Below, one piece after another: positions 48,970-56,220 of a stretch of DNA of 64,000 nucleotides. The DNA is from Paenibacillus arenilitoris (GTDB lineage: Bacteria > Bacillota > Bacilli > Paenibacillales > Paenibacillaceae), in the NCBI RefSeq assembly GCF_014705655.1, contig NZ_JACXIY010000025.1, positions 1 through 64,000 on the forward strand, in the 5' to 3' direction. Position 1 is the stretch's first letter. Every line of letters starts with the position of its first letter. The notes below the pieces were generated by a model, which saw nothing but the letters and a program-made list of their open reading frames with translations, had not been told where the DNA came from and searched no databases. The translations under genes and the position numbers were made by a program.

Positions 48970-51465
48970 TCAAGAGCCCGTTGCCCGGTGCTCCGTATAG
49001 ATTTGGGCGAATTTGGCCGCGGGTACGGGCGGGCTGTAAATATAGCCCTGCACCGCGTCGCAGTTATGCTCGCGGATGATGCTCATTTCGTCCTCCGTCT
49101 CGACCCCTTCGGTCACGACCTTCAGGTTCAAATGATGCGCGATGACGATGACCGACTTATAGATCATCTGCTTCTTGAAATCGCTGACGATGTCGCTTAT
49201 AAACGATTTGTCGAGCTTGAGCGTATGCAGCGGAATGTTTTGCAGGTAGCTGAGCGACGAATAGCCCGTGCCGAAGTCGTCCAGCGACAGCTTGACGCCG
49301 AGCTGTTGAAGCTCGTGCAATATTTTGAGCGTATGCTCCGGATTGTCCATGAAGATCGACTCGGTAATTTCCAGCTCGATCTGCTCCGGCCGTATGCCCG
49401 CGGCCGCGATCGCCCGCTCGATCGTATGTACGATTTGCTTCTGCTGGAACTGAATCATCGACATATTGACGCTCACCGACAGCAGCGGCAGCCCCATCCG
49501 TTCCCATTCGCTTATTTGCATGCACGCCTTCCGCAGCACCCACTCGCCGAGCGGAATGATAAAGCCCGTCTTCTCCGCCAGCGGGATGAACTCAAGCGGC
49601 GATACCATGCCGAAGTCCGGATGCCTCCACCTAATGAGCGCCTCTGCGCCGTAGATGCGGCCCGTGGCGACGTCGATTTTCGGTTGGTAGAACAAGGTGA
49701 ACTGCTCTTCCTCCAGCGCTTTGAACATGCTGTTCTCGAGCATCAGCTCCTTCTTCGGCACGTCGTTCATCGAAGGGGAGTACAGCTTGCACGTGTTCCT
49801 CTCCTTCTTGGCCACGTACATCGCGATATCGGCTTCCTTCACCAGCTGATCGCCCGTGTTCGGCGTAAGCTCGCGGTGCACGCTCATGCCGATGCTTGCC
49901 GTCATATAGAAGATCCGCTCCCGCAAATAAATCGGCTCGGCGATCGTCTCGAGGACATCCTCGGAGACGAGCTGCGCTTGATGGAGATGGGGGATGCGCC
50001 CCATCAGCGCGATAAACTCGTCGCCGCCGAAGCGGAACACCTTGCCTTTGCCGCCGACCGCGTTCGCGATCCTCATCGCCACCTCCTGAAGCAGCTGGTC
50101 CCCTAGCGCGTAATCGAGCGTATCGTTGATCAGCTTGAACCGGTCGAGATCGATGAAGAGCAGCGCCATGTGCCCGTCTTCCTGCGCCGTCTCCTCCATG
50201 GCCTTCGCCTCGAACAGGCGGTGGTACGCGTAACGGTTAGGCAAGCCCGTCAGCAGGTCGTGCGTCGACTGGTATTCGATCAGGCTTTCCGCTTTTTTGC
50301 GCTGATCCATCATATCGTTGAAATGCTTCGCCATCGACTCGAATTCGTCGTTCGTTTCGATGATCAGCCTGCCGCGTTCGCCGCCGTCAAGATCCTCCGA
50401 AGTCGCCCGCACGACCTTCTGGATGTTGACCAGAATGATCCGCTGAACGAGAAGCGTCATCATGACCGTCAAAAAAACCAGCGCCAAGACGGCAATGACG
50501 ATCGATTCCTTCAAGCTTTTATAATAATCCGACAGCATGTTATTCTTCGGAATGACCGTCTCGATATGCCACAGCGAATCCTTGATCGCGATCGGGTGAA
50601 ACATCCGGAGCACGTTCCCTTCGCCATCGTCGCCCGGCGTATAGGCATGGCGCGGCTCCGCCCCTTTCAACGCTTCGAGCGCGCGCTCGTCCGACCACAT
50701 TCGATAAGGCTGCATAATAAGCTCCGCATTGCCGCCGCACGCCAAATACTTGTTTCCGGCCGTAATGATGTTAGCATATCCGCCCAGCGGCCGAACCGCC
50801 TCGATGTCCTCCTGCACGCTGGCCAGCGAAATATCCGCGCCGACGATGCCCAGGAAGCGGCCCTGCCCGTCCAGAATCGGCTTCACCAGCGAGGTCATCA
50901 GGACGGACCGGTCGACGATTCGATACGCGTACGGCTCGATCAACGAGAACCGTTTGGTCCGCTTCGGAACCTGATAGTAGCTACCGAGCTCCTTGTCCTC
51001 GTAATCCGTCAGCGGATACATGCGGATTTCTCCGTCTTCGTGCACCGCGTAAGGAATGAAGCGCCCCGTCCCGTCGTCGTAGGCCGTTTTGTTCCGGTTC
51101 GCGGCATCGTTGCCGTCGAAGGCGTCCGGCTCCCAGAGCGTATAGACGCCGAGCAGCTCCGGATGCTCCCGCAGCGATTGCCGCAGCATGTCCGCGACGA
51201 GTTCGCGGTCTCCCCTGTTGTCGCTATGCATTTGACGAAGCGCCGCTTCGAGCGAATCGATCATCGCGGCCGTCCGGTCCATCGATTTGGAAAAACGGTA
51301 GATGTACTCCATCGATTGCTGCCGGGCGAGCAGCTCGCTTTCTCGCAGGTTTGTATCGTAAAGCTTCATAAGATGAGCGGTTACCAACGCGCCAAACGAA
51401 AGAATGACAAGCAGGCTCAGCGAAAATATTAATTTTTGGGCGATGCTTAGCCTCATCCTTCTCAT
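48970..51465 (-). CDS. membrane GGDEF-EAL protein with dCACHE sensor
   Basis: An 831-residue c-di-GMP turnover protein: membrane helix (about 12-34), extracellular double CACHE sensor (about 40-310), second helix (about 320-342), HAMP (about 345-395), GGDEF (about 405-565), EAL (about 575-825). GGDEF is intact (FRFGGDEF), but the RxxD inhibitory site ahead of it is absent. EAL residues look complete: YGAEALIRW, VSVNMS, ELEITES, DDFGTGYSSL, LKLDKSF, VTEGVE and CDAVQGY. Both synthesis and breakdown of c-di-GMP are therefore possible; the direction probably depends on the sensed ligand. It is monocistronic with its own promoter and terminator. Confidence 0.93.
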   Translation of the reverse strand: MRRMRLSIAQKLIFSLSLLVILSFGALVTAHLMKLYDTNLRESELLARQQSMEYIYRFSKSMDRTAAMIDSLEAALRQMHSDNRGDRELVADMLRQSLREHPELLGVYTLWEPDAFDGNDAANRNKTAYDDGTGRFIPYAVHEDGEIRMYPLTDYEDKELGSYYQVPKRTKRFSLIEPYAYRIVDRSVLMTSLVKPILDGQGRFLGIVGADISLASVQEDIEAVRPLGGYANIITAGNKYLACGGNAELIMQPYRMWSDERALEALKGAEPRHAYTPGDDGEGNVLRMFHPIAIKDSLWHIETVIPKNNMLSDYYKSLKESIVIAVLALVFLTVMMTLLVQRIILVNIQKVVRATSEDLDGGERGRLIIETNDEFESMAKHFNDMMDQRKKAESLIEYQSTHDLLTGLPNRYAYHRLFEAKAMEETAQEDGHMALLFIDLDRFKLINDTLDYALGDQLLQEVAMRIANAVGGKGKVFRFGGDEFIALMGRIPHLHQAQLVSEDVLETIAEPIYLRERIFYMTASIGMSVHRELTPNTGDQLVKEADIAMYVAKKERNTCKLYSPSMNDVPKKELMLENSMFKALEEEQFTLFYQPKIDVATGRIYGAEALIRWRHPDFGMVSPLEFIPLAEKTGFIIPLGEWVLRKACMQISEWERMGLPLLSVSVNMSMIQFQQKQIVHTIERAIAAAGIRPEQIELEITESIFMDNPEHTLKILHELQQLGVKLSLDDFGTGYSSLSYLQNIPLHTLKLDKSFISDIVSDFKKQMIYKSVIVIAHHLNLKVVTEGVETEDEMSIIREHNCDAVQGYIYSPPVPAAKFAQIYTEHRATGS

Positions 51466-51533
51466 TGATCGGTCAGCCCCTTGTCTTGGCGAAGCGAAAA
51501 ACGACGTAATTTGCCAAAATACGATATGAATCT

Positions 51534-51563
51534 AGTATACTTGACACTCACATTCAAGCACAA
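51534..51563 (-). promoter_or_regulatory. promoter of the GGDEF-EAL gene
   Basis: Minus-strand -35 TTGTGC (51563-51558), 18-bp spacer, -10 TATACT (51539-51534), about 70 bp upstream of the start codon. Confidence 0.5.
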
Positions 51564-51671
51564 TGACAATAATAGGCCGATTTGACTATATAATTCGACA
51601 AAAACCTACAATCTCTCCGTTGAATGGATAAAGCAAGGGTCCGTCGTTCCCATTACATCCGCATCCAACCG

Positions 51672-51816
51672 GTAAGTTATTCCACAAGCGTAAACGGCTG
51701 ACGCTACGCACGAACCGCTAGCTGCATCTTGCTCAGCTCGGTTCTGTGCCGCCCTTTGGCGGCATAAGCTCGTTTCACGATGAAATAAATGCGATTTTAT
51801 AAGTGCGAAAACTTAC
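51672..51816 (+). ncRNA. candidate structured RNA or RNA element, strand uncertain
   Basis: A 145-base intergenic block folds as a closed multi-branch: closing stem GTAAGTT (51672-51678) / AACTTAC (51810-51816); hairpin AGCGT/ACGCT (51687-51705); hairpin GAACCG-AGCTG / CAGCT-CGGTTC with a 2-base bulge (51712-51744); and hairpin TGCCGCC/GGCGGCA (51747-51764). A T-rich stretch follows on the plus strand. No known riboswitch consensus was recognised. The pairing also exists on the minus strand, so orientation and transcription are open. Confidence 0.3.
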
Positions 51817-51841
51817 AAATTTTTATATTTTGAAAAAATAG

Positions 51842-51889
51842 AAAAAGGCCGCTTACCGGCATGTGCTGCCTCGGAAAACGGCCTTCCTA
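51842..51889 (-). terminator. terminator of the secreted repeat-protein gene
   Basis: Minus-strand AAGGCCG / CGGCCTT stem around a 30-base loop, followed by TTTTCTATTTT, nine bases after the stop codon. Confidence 0.7.
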
Positions 51890-51897
51890 TGTTCGGC

Positions 51898-52386
51898 TTA
51901 CACTTCGTTTTTCTTGTTCGTTTGCTGCTTGTTGTCCGCATCTTCCTTGTCGGTGCGATGCTTGCGCTTTTCTTTGCCCCCGTGCAGTTCAAAAAGCTCC
52001 CGGCGCAGCTGATCCGCCGTCTTGCCCTCGGTCTTGATGCCGTGATCGTCGGCGATTTTGCGCAGGCGCTCCAGGCGCTTCGCTTGATGCTGAGCCTTGA
52101 AGGCTTCCCATTTGTCCTTGTTGGCCGCCTTCGCGGCCTCGACTTCCTTCTTCAGCTGCTCGGCGGTTTTGCCTTCCGTGCTGATTCCGAAGTAGGTTGC
52201 GATCTCCTTCAGCTTCTCGAGACGGTACGCTTCGAAGTCCTTGCGGGTCATTTTGCCTTTGTGATGCATATTGTCGCCCGCTTCGCCCGATTGCGGATGC
52301 CATGCCGCGGACTGCGCCGCTGCCGCGGGCGCGGCCGATGCCATCAGCGCGATCGCCAAGACCGGGATGATCCACTTTCTTATCAT
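51898..52386 (-). CDS. secreted basic helical protein with two repeats
   Basis: A 162-residue protein with a signal peptide (KWIIPVLAIALMASAAPAAAA) and two related segments of about 31 residues, LEKLKEIATYFGISTEGKTA (then EQLKKEV) and LERLRKIADDHGIKTEGKTA (then DQLRREL), each a helix-loop-helix. The tail is rich in Lys and Asn. No enzyme motif is present. The repeat recalls small helical bundle domains of exported Bacillus proteins, but I do not recognise a named family. The ATG at 52386 is preceded by AGGAAGGTG; a GTG at 52398 is possible. Confidence 0.75.
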   Translation of the reverse strand: MIRKWIIPVLAIALMASAAPAAAAQSAAWHPQSGEAGDNMHHKGKMTRKDFEAYRLEKLKEIATYFGISTEGKTAEQLKKEVEAAKAANKDKWEAFKAQHQAKRLERLRKIADDHGIKTEGKTADQLRRELFELHGGKEKRKHRTDKEDADNKQQTNKKNEV

Positions 52387-52525
52387 TTGCCGCCACACCT
52401 TCCTATCGCATTCGTGATGAAGAGGCGGGAATCCGCCCCATCTGGATTATTTTACCCATCACCTTAAGCGAATAGACATCCGACGGCAATTTTCGACAGC
52501 GTCCGCAGCGCCTCTTTCGCGTTCC

Positions 52526-53503
52526 TCAAGCTTGCTCTCCCGTATCCTCCAGCCGCTCCAGCTCGCGCATCAGCTCGTCTTTATCGAAGTGCTCCCCGAT
52601 AAATACCGCGACGTCGTTCACCTGACCCTGCGGCTCGATCCGGATGAAATCGGACTCCTTGTACGCATATTGAAACAAAAAACGGCTGGGCGTATCCGAG
52701 AACGTCACAATCCCCTTCGCCCGGTATATCTCATCCGGCAGCCTTGCCAGCAGGGCTTCGAACGCCGTGCTGCTGATCGGCCGCCGCCAGTAGTGCGTGA
52801 CGACCATAACGTGGTCGTGCGCATGGGAATGGCCGCCCGCCTCATCATGCCCCGAAGGCCGATTACGCGTCGGCCGCCCCGGCATCGCATGCCCGTCCAG
52901 CCAGCTCCAATCGTCGATAGCGCAGCGGACCGTCGCCGTGACAGGCGCATGGGCGTTCAGCTCCCGCAGCTGCTGCTGCGCTTCGACGAGCTGCTCCGGC
53001 TCCAGCTTGTCCGCTTTGTTGAGCAGCAGCAGCGTCGCGCAACGGATTTGCTCCCGCATCAGCTTGTAGGTGCGTCCCTTGCCCCTACGGCCGCGTTCCA
53101 GCAGCTCGGGGCCGTCGACGACCGTAATGACGCCGCGCAGCTCGATCGCCTTATACATGGCCGCATCCGTTACGCCGTCCAGCGTCTCCATCGGATTCGC
53201 CGCTCCCGTCGATTCGATGAATACGATATCCGGCCGGTGTTCGTCGATCAGCCGGCCGATCTCCAGCCCCAAGTCGCCGCGAATCGTACAGCAGATGCAG
53301 CCGCTCAGCATTTCCGCCATCGGCACCTCGCCGCCCAGCAGCTGTCCGTCCAAATTCGCGTCGCCCAGCTCGTTCATGATGACGGCCGGCTGCAAACCTG
53401 CGGCCTTGCAGTAATCCAGCAGCCTCCGAAGCAGTGTCGTCTTGCCGCTTCCCAGAAATCCCGACAACAAAAAGACGGGGGTCGCTTGCCTATTCTCGTT
53501 CAT
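52526..53503 (-). CDS. CobW/COG0523 family GTP-dependent metal chaperone, probably zinc (ZagA/YciC-like)
   Basis: A 325-residue G3E GTPase with Walker A SGFLGSGKTT (Lys21), metal motif CICC at 69-72, base-recognition NKAD at 162-165 and a His-rich loop (His219, 225, 227, 229, 231, 237) before the CobW C-terminal domain (about 235-320). Such proteins deliver Zn2+ to client enzymes when zinc is scarce. A near-perfect Zur box covers the promoter region upstream, supporting a zinc role over cobalamin or nitrile hydratase metal insertion. The ATG at 53503 has GGGAG nine bases upstream. Confidence 0.88.
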   Translation of the reverse strand: MNENRQATPVFLLSGFLGSGKTTLLRRLLDYCKAAGLQPAVIMNELGDANLDGQLLGGEVPMAEMLSGCICCTIRGDLGLEIGRLIDEHRPDIVFIESTGAANPMETLDGVTDAAMYKAIELRGVITVVDGPELLERGRRGKGRTYKLMREQIRCATLLLLNKADKLEPEQLVEAQQQLRELNAHAPVTATVRCAIDDWSWLDGHAMPGRPTRNRPSGHDEAGGHSHAHDHVMVVTHYWRRPISSTAFEALLARLPDEIYRAKGIVTFSDTPSRFLFQYAYKESDFIRIEPQGQVNDVAVFIGEHFDKDELMRELERLEDTGEQA

Positions 53504-53547
53504 CGGATCGTCTCCCAAACGGTTGATTTGATAGAGCTTATCCTTCC

Positions 53548-53567
53548 ATTATATCGTAACGGTTACG
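53548..53567 (-). promoter_or_regulatory. putative Zur box and -10 element
   Basis: CGTAAC-G-GTTACG (53555-53567) is a 6-1-6 palindrome in the frame TCGTAACGGTTACGT, close to the B. subtilis Zur consensus TCGTAATNATTACGA. It directly abuts a minus-strand -10 TATAAT (53553-53548), so binding would block RNA polymerase. The -35 is poor. Confidence 0.65.
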
Positions 53568-53605
53568 TTCTTTCATCCTTTCGCCGGCGGCCGAGCCGCG
53601 GACAA

Positions 53606-53641
53606 ACGGCAAATACGGCAAATACGGCAAATACGGCAAAC
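53606..53641. repeat. four tandem copies of a 9-bp repeat
   Basis: ACGGCAAAT repeated three times followed by a fourth copy ending in C. The repeats sit between the Zur-box promoter and a hairpin downstream of the YjcZ gene. The copy number is likely to vary between strains through slippage. Confidence 0.9.
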
Positions 53642-53664
53642 CCCCTAAATGGCTTAGGGGGTTA
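53639..53664 (-). terminator. probable terminator of the YjcZ gene
   Basis: AACCCCCTAA / TTAGGGGGTT hairpin with a 4-base loop. On the minus strand it follows the 55-residue YjcZ gene; the T-run after it is short and runs into the 9-bp repeats. Confidence 0.5.
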
Positions 53665-53729
53665 TTGGCGCTATTTAAGTTTAGTGGAAACGCGTTTGCA
53701 CCGATTGGCAAGTAAGCCGTGTTGAACGA

Positions 53730-53897
53730 TTACCAGCAGATCGAGCGGGCAATGATGACGAGCAGAATGAAAAGAACCAGAATGACACCAACGCTTGTAA
53801 ATGCACCGCCAACTCCAGTTCCGCAGCTTCCAACGCCCGCAACCGGGTAATTTGGTCCGCAGCCACCGGCGCCGACGCCTCCTACTCCATAGCTCAT
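53730..53897 (-). CDS. YjcZ family sporulation peptide
   Basis: A 55-residue peptide: Gly/Val-rich start MSYGVGGVGAGGCG, then a conserved C-terminal membrane helix (GVILVLFILLVIIARSICW). This is the YjcZ pattern of small peptides expressed in sporulating Bacillus and Paenibacillus; their precise role is unknown. AAGGAG lies ten bases before the ATG. The gene is too short for most gene callers. It is a paralogue of the gene at 54035. Confidence 0.88.
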   Translation of the reverse strand: MSYGVGGVGAGGCGPNYPVAGVGSCGTGVGGAFTSVGVILVLFILLVIIARSICW

Positions 53898-54034
53898 TTG
53901 TTCATCTCCTTCGTGTTAAGGTACAGGATCCTATTCCTTGCGACCTCTAACGTATGGGCTGTTCGGAAACATGCGCTCCTCGCCCATGTTTCGCATCGTA
54001 TCCTGCAACGGTCGGTGATTGGATTCCGGTTTGA

Positions 54035-54175
54035 TTAGAACGACCAAGCGCGCGAGATGATGACAAGTAAAATGAATAGGACAAGAATTACGCCGATACT
54101 CGAGCAGCCGGTGCCTAAGCCGCCAACTCCAGGGCCGCAATGACCGGCTCCTACTCCGCCTACGCCATAGCTCAT
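54035..54175 (-). CDS. YjcZ family sporulation peptide
   Basis: A 46-residue peptide: MSYGVGGVGAGHCGPGVGG followed by SSIGVILVLFILLVIISRAW. It shares the start MSYGVGGVGAG and the membrane helix with the 55-residue copy 137 bp away, so the two arose by tandem duplication. AAGGGGGATGA precedes the ATG. Confidence 0.88.
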   Translation of the reverse strand: MSYGVGGVGAGHCGPGVGGLGTGCSSIGVILVLFILLVIISRAWSF

Positions 54176-54291
54176 TAGTTCATCCCCCTTTAGTTAAGGT
54201 ACACGATATCCTATGATTGATAGTCGAAAGTGCATGGGCTTCCGCAGGAAATGAGCATTTGCCCAAGGCCTGCCTTGCCGAGCGGCCGCCG

Positions 54292-54756
54292 TTACTTCGC
54301 CTGCTTGCGGTTCTCGCCCGATTCGTCCTGCCCGTCCTCTCCGGCAGCCTTAGGAAAGACGGCGCCCGAGCGCAGCTCGCCTTCGATCATCTGCAGCACC
54401 GATTTCGGAATCAACCGCTCCCAGCCGGCGCGGTAAGCATTGGCCGTGATCGATTGCCAGGTCCGGTAAATAAGTCCGATCGTCACCGCGTAGAAGAACA
54501 GCCCGGGCATGCCTAGCACGCCGTCCAGCAGCGAAGCGAACATGGGCAGCAGCAGGACGAAGGCCGTCCGGAGGATGCCCATCCGCCCGTATTCGGCCGC
54601 GTGCGCGCGATCCTTCCAAGCGGCCGCGATGCCCGTAATCCAATCGAGCCCCGTCGCGGCGGCAAGCAACAAAAGCGGAGGTAACCTGCCCTCTCCGTAG
54701 ATCGCGGCGGCCCAGCCGGACAGCGTGTCGTAAATAGCGGCGAAATTTTCATACAT
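54292..54756 (-). CDS. phage-type holin (TcdE/Cph1 holin family)
   Basis: About 154 residues with three to four membrane helices (LPPLLLLAAATGLDWITGIAAA, ILRTAFVLLLPMFASLLDGVL, LFFYAVTIGLIYRTWQSI), the GLDWITG motif and a hydrophilic charged tail. This is the PF05105 holin pattern, found in phages, toxin-export loci and as free-standing chromosomal copies. There is no endolysin beside it. It is divergent from the XRE-ImmA pair, and the first of four 13-bp operators lies about 40 bp ahead of its start. The start is one of ATG 54765, 54762 or 54756; AGAGGGG gives best spacing for 54756. Confidence 0.85.
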   Translation of the reverse strand: MYENFAAIYDTLSGWAAAIYGEGRLPPLLLLAAATGLDWITGIAAAWKDRAHAAEYGRMGILRTAFVLLLPMFASLLDGVLGMPGLFFYAVTIGLIYRTWQSITANAYRAGWERLIPKSVLQMIEGELRSGAVFPKAAGEDGQDESGENRKQAK

Positions 54757-54796
54757 GTTCATCATCCCCTCTTCTTCTTTTTTTGTGCATTTTTAG

Positions 54797-54809
54797 GTAT
54801 TTTAAATAC
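54797..54809. promoter_or_regulatory. operator copy 1 (GTATT-N3-AATAC)
   Basis: GTATTTTAAATAC, 41 bp upstream of the holin start. One of four copies of the palindrome GTATT-N3-AATAC within 171 bp, presumed binding site of the adjacent XRE repressor. Confidence 0.65.
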
Positions 54810-54841
54810 TCTTAAAACCGTGAGGCTTCCTGACATAAGAA

Positions 54842-54854
54842 GTATTGAAAATAC
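54842..54854. promoter_or_regulatory. operator copy 2 (GTATT-N3-AATAC)
   Basis: GTATTGAAAATAC. It overlaps the -35 of the plus-strand promoter at 54845-54873 and forms part of the 13-bp outer inverted repeat CATAAGAAGTATT / AATACTTCTTATG (54834-54846 and 54891-54903). Confidence 0.65.
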
Positions 54855-54873
54855 TGATTGAACGAATTATAAT
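54845..54873 (+). promoter_or_regulatory. plus-strand promoter inside the operator region
   Basis: -35 TTGAAA (54845-54850), 17-bp spacer, consensus -10 TATAAT (54868-54873). It is flanked by operators 2 and 3. It points to the XRE gene 150 bp away. Confidence 0.55.
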
Positions 54874-54882
54874 TATTTTAAA

Positions 54883-54895
54883 GTATTAAAAATAC
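54883..54895. promoter_or_regulatory. operator copy 3 (GTATT-N3-AATAC)
   Basis: GTATTAAAAATAC, at about the start of transcription of the upstream plus-strand promoter; the right arm of the outer 13-bp inverted repeat begins within it. Confidence 0.65.
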
Positions 54896-54936
54896 TTCTT
54901 ATGCGGTTTTCAAGAACATGTGTTCTCATTTATTGA

Positions 54937-54967
54937 TTGACTTCATTTTATTAGGTATTATAAATAC
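54937..54967 (+). promoter_or_regulatory. XRE-immA promoter with operator copy 4
   Basis: -35 TTGACT (54937-54942), 16-bp spacer, -10 TATAAA (54959-54964). Operator 4, GTATTATAAATAC (54955-54967), covers the -10, so the repressor should silence its own promoter. Confidence 0.7.
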
Positions 54968-55019
54968 CGTCAAGAGACTAAAGCTTCATCATTTCCATTC
55001 CAAACGGAGGTCGCAAGTC

Positions 55020-55451
55020 ATGTCACTAGGAGCACGAATCAAGCAGTTACGGATCGAACGGGGGCTCACCCAGCAGGATATCGCCTCGCGGCTGGCAATG
55101 GGCCGCTCCAATTTCGGCCATATCGAGAACGACCGGGTCGTCCCCTCGAGCGGGGATTTGCAGAAGATCGCCGACATCCTGCATTCGACGACCGATTATT
55201 TGCTTGGGCGCGGCGGCGCCGGAAGCGCAATCCCCGAGTGGGCCACGTATAAGGACAAGCGGGATTTCAAAAAGCTGCTGGAGGAGGACGGGGAAATCAT
55301 GTTCGACGGCGTTCCGCTTAGCCAAGACGACCGCAGACGCGTCATGGACGTGCTGACCGGCCTGTTCTGGGAGGCCAAGCAGATGAATAAACGCAAGAAA
55401 AAAGGCGGCTCCGGCAGCCTCGTTCAAGGCGGCGGCGATGCCGAAGGGTAG
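55020..55451 (+). CDS. XRE family repressor, ImmR-like
   Basis: A 143-residue phage-type repressor. HTH_3 domain at about 5-62 (LGARIKQLRIERGLTQQDIA, MGRSNFGHIENDRVVPS, LQKIADILHSTTDYLLG), then a linker and an acidic C-terminal part of about 60 residues before a Lys/Gly-rich tail. It is followed at 8 bp by an ImmA-type protease, as in ICEBs1 immR-immA and phi105-like phages. It probably binds the four GTATT-N3-AATAC sites. GGAGGT lies nine bases before the ATG at 55020; an upstream in-frame reading lacks support. Confidence 0.9.
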   Translation: MSLGARIKQLRIERGLTQQDIASRLAMGRSNFGHIENDRVVPSSGDLQKIADILHSTTDYLLGRGGAGSAIPEWATYKDKRDFKKLLEEDGEIMFDGVPLSQDDRRRVMDVLTGLFWEAKQMNKRKKKGGSGSLVQGGGDAEG

Positions 55452-55459
55452 GTGCCGCC

Positions 55460-55870
55460 ATGGATAAACTCATTATGCGGCTCATCCGAAAATACAAAAC
55501 CAACGATCCGTTCGTCATCGCCGAAGGACTAGGCATCCATATCCGGTACGCGGATCTGGGCGAAGGAACGCGCGGCCTCTATTTCAAGAAGCTGCGCAGA
55601 CGGTTTATCGTCATCCATGAACGGCTGGACGAGGATTGGCGGCGCTTCGTCTGCGCGCATGAGCTCGGACACGACCGGCTTCACCCCGGCATCAACCGGT
55701 TTTGGCTGGACGAGCAGTCTTTTTTTGACGCGGGGAAGTTTGAGCGGCAAGCGAGCAAATTCGCCGTCAGACTGCTGACGGCGGGCGATTCGCCGGCGCG
55801 CAGCGAGACGCTGGAGCAGCTGCTGATGCGCAACGGCGTGCCTAAAGAAATGCACAGGTTTTATTTTTAG
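55460..55870 (+). CDS. ImmA/IrrE family metallo-endopeptidase
   Basis: A 136-residue zinc protease with HELGH at 67-71 (VCAHELGHDRLHPG) and a downstream Glu/Asp region for the third ligand. ImmA cleaves the partner repressor ImmR after DNA damage or cell-cell signals, switching on the mobile element in ICEBs1. Length and order match that pair. The expected target here is the XRE protein encoded 8 bp upstream. Derepression would then reach the holin promoter (inference). Confidence 0.9.
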   Translation: MDKLIMRLIRKYKTNDPFVIAEGLGIHIRYADLGEGTRGLYFKKLRRRFIVIHERLDEDWRRFVCAHELGHDRLHPGINRFWLDEQSFFDAGKFERQASKFAVRLLTAGDSPARSETLEQLLMRNGVPKEMHRFYF

Positions 55871-55919
55871 CCCGCAAGAGGCATATACATCTCTTATGAA
55901 GGAAATTCGGGGATAGGAG

Positions 55920-56162
55920 ATGAGGAAAGTGACCGTAGGTCAAATGCTGCGCAGTCTTGCCGCCGGATTGCTGATCGGCATCTTCGCGCTCGGTTTGCTG
56001 CCGTTCCTGATCGTCTTGAACGGAATGGAGCTGCTTGGCCTGGCAGAGCTCGAAGCTTCGCCGCTCTACATGCTGCTCGGCAGCGTAACCGGAAGGTTCA
56101 AGGCGATGACGGGAGGAAAGAGCGCGAGGGAGCCGGACGACGACGCTGGCGGCGGGTCTTGA
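55920..56162 (+). CDS. small membrane protein downstream of immA
   Basis: An 80-residue protein with one or two membrane helices (LRSLAAGLLIGIFALGLLPFLIVLNGMELLGL) and a Gly/Asp-rich tail. No family is recognised. It follows immA by 49 bp and precedes a terminator, so it is probably the last gene of the XRE-immA transcript. It could be a holin partner or antiholin, but that is only a guess from context. Ribosome binding site GGGG about eight bases before the ATG. Confidence 0.6.
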   Translation: MRKVTVGQMLRSLAAGLLIGIFALGLLPFLIVLNGMELLGLAELEASPLYMLLGSVTGRFKAMTGGKSAREPDDDAGGGS

Positions 56163-56178
56163 AGGCATGCAAACAAGC

Positions 56179-56217
56179 AAAATCGTGACTCTCCACGGAG
56201 GAAGGTCACGATTTTTT
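56179..56217. terminator. bidirectional terminator
   Basis: AAAATCGTGAC / GTCACGATTTT stem followed by TT on the plus strand and by TTGCTTGTTTG on the minus strand. It separates the XRE-immA operon from the convergent histidine kinase gene. Confidence 0.8.
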
Positions 56218-56220
56218 GCG

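Noticed and set aside
53606..53641. CRISPR array
   Set aside because: Repeats are only 9 bp and directly adjacent, without spacers or cas genes.
54292..55870. Complete prophage or ICE
   Set aside because: Only holin, repressor and protease genes are present; no integrase, att repeats, structural or conjugation genes in the window.
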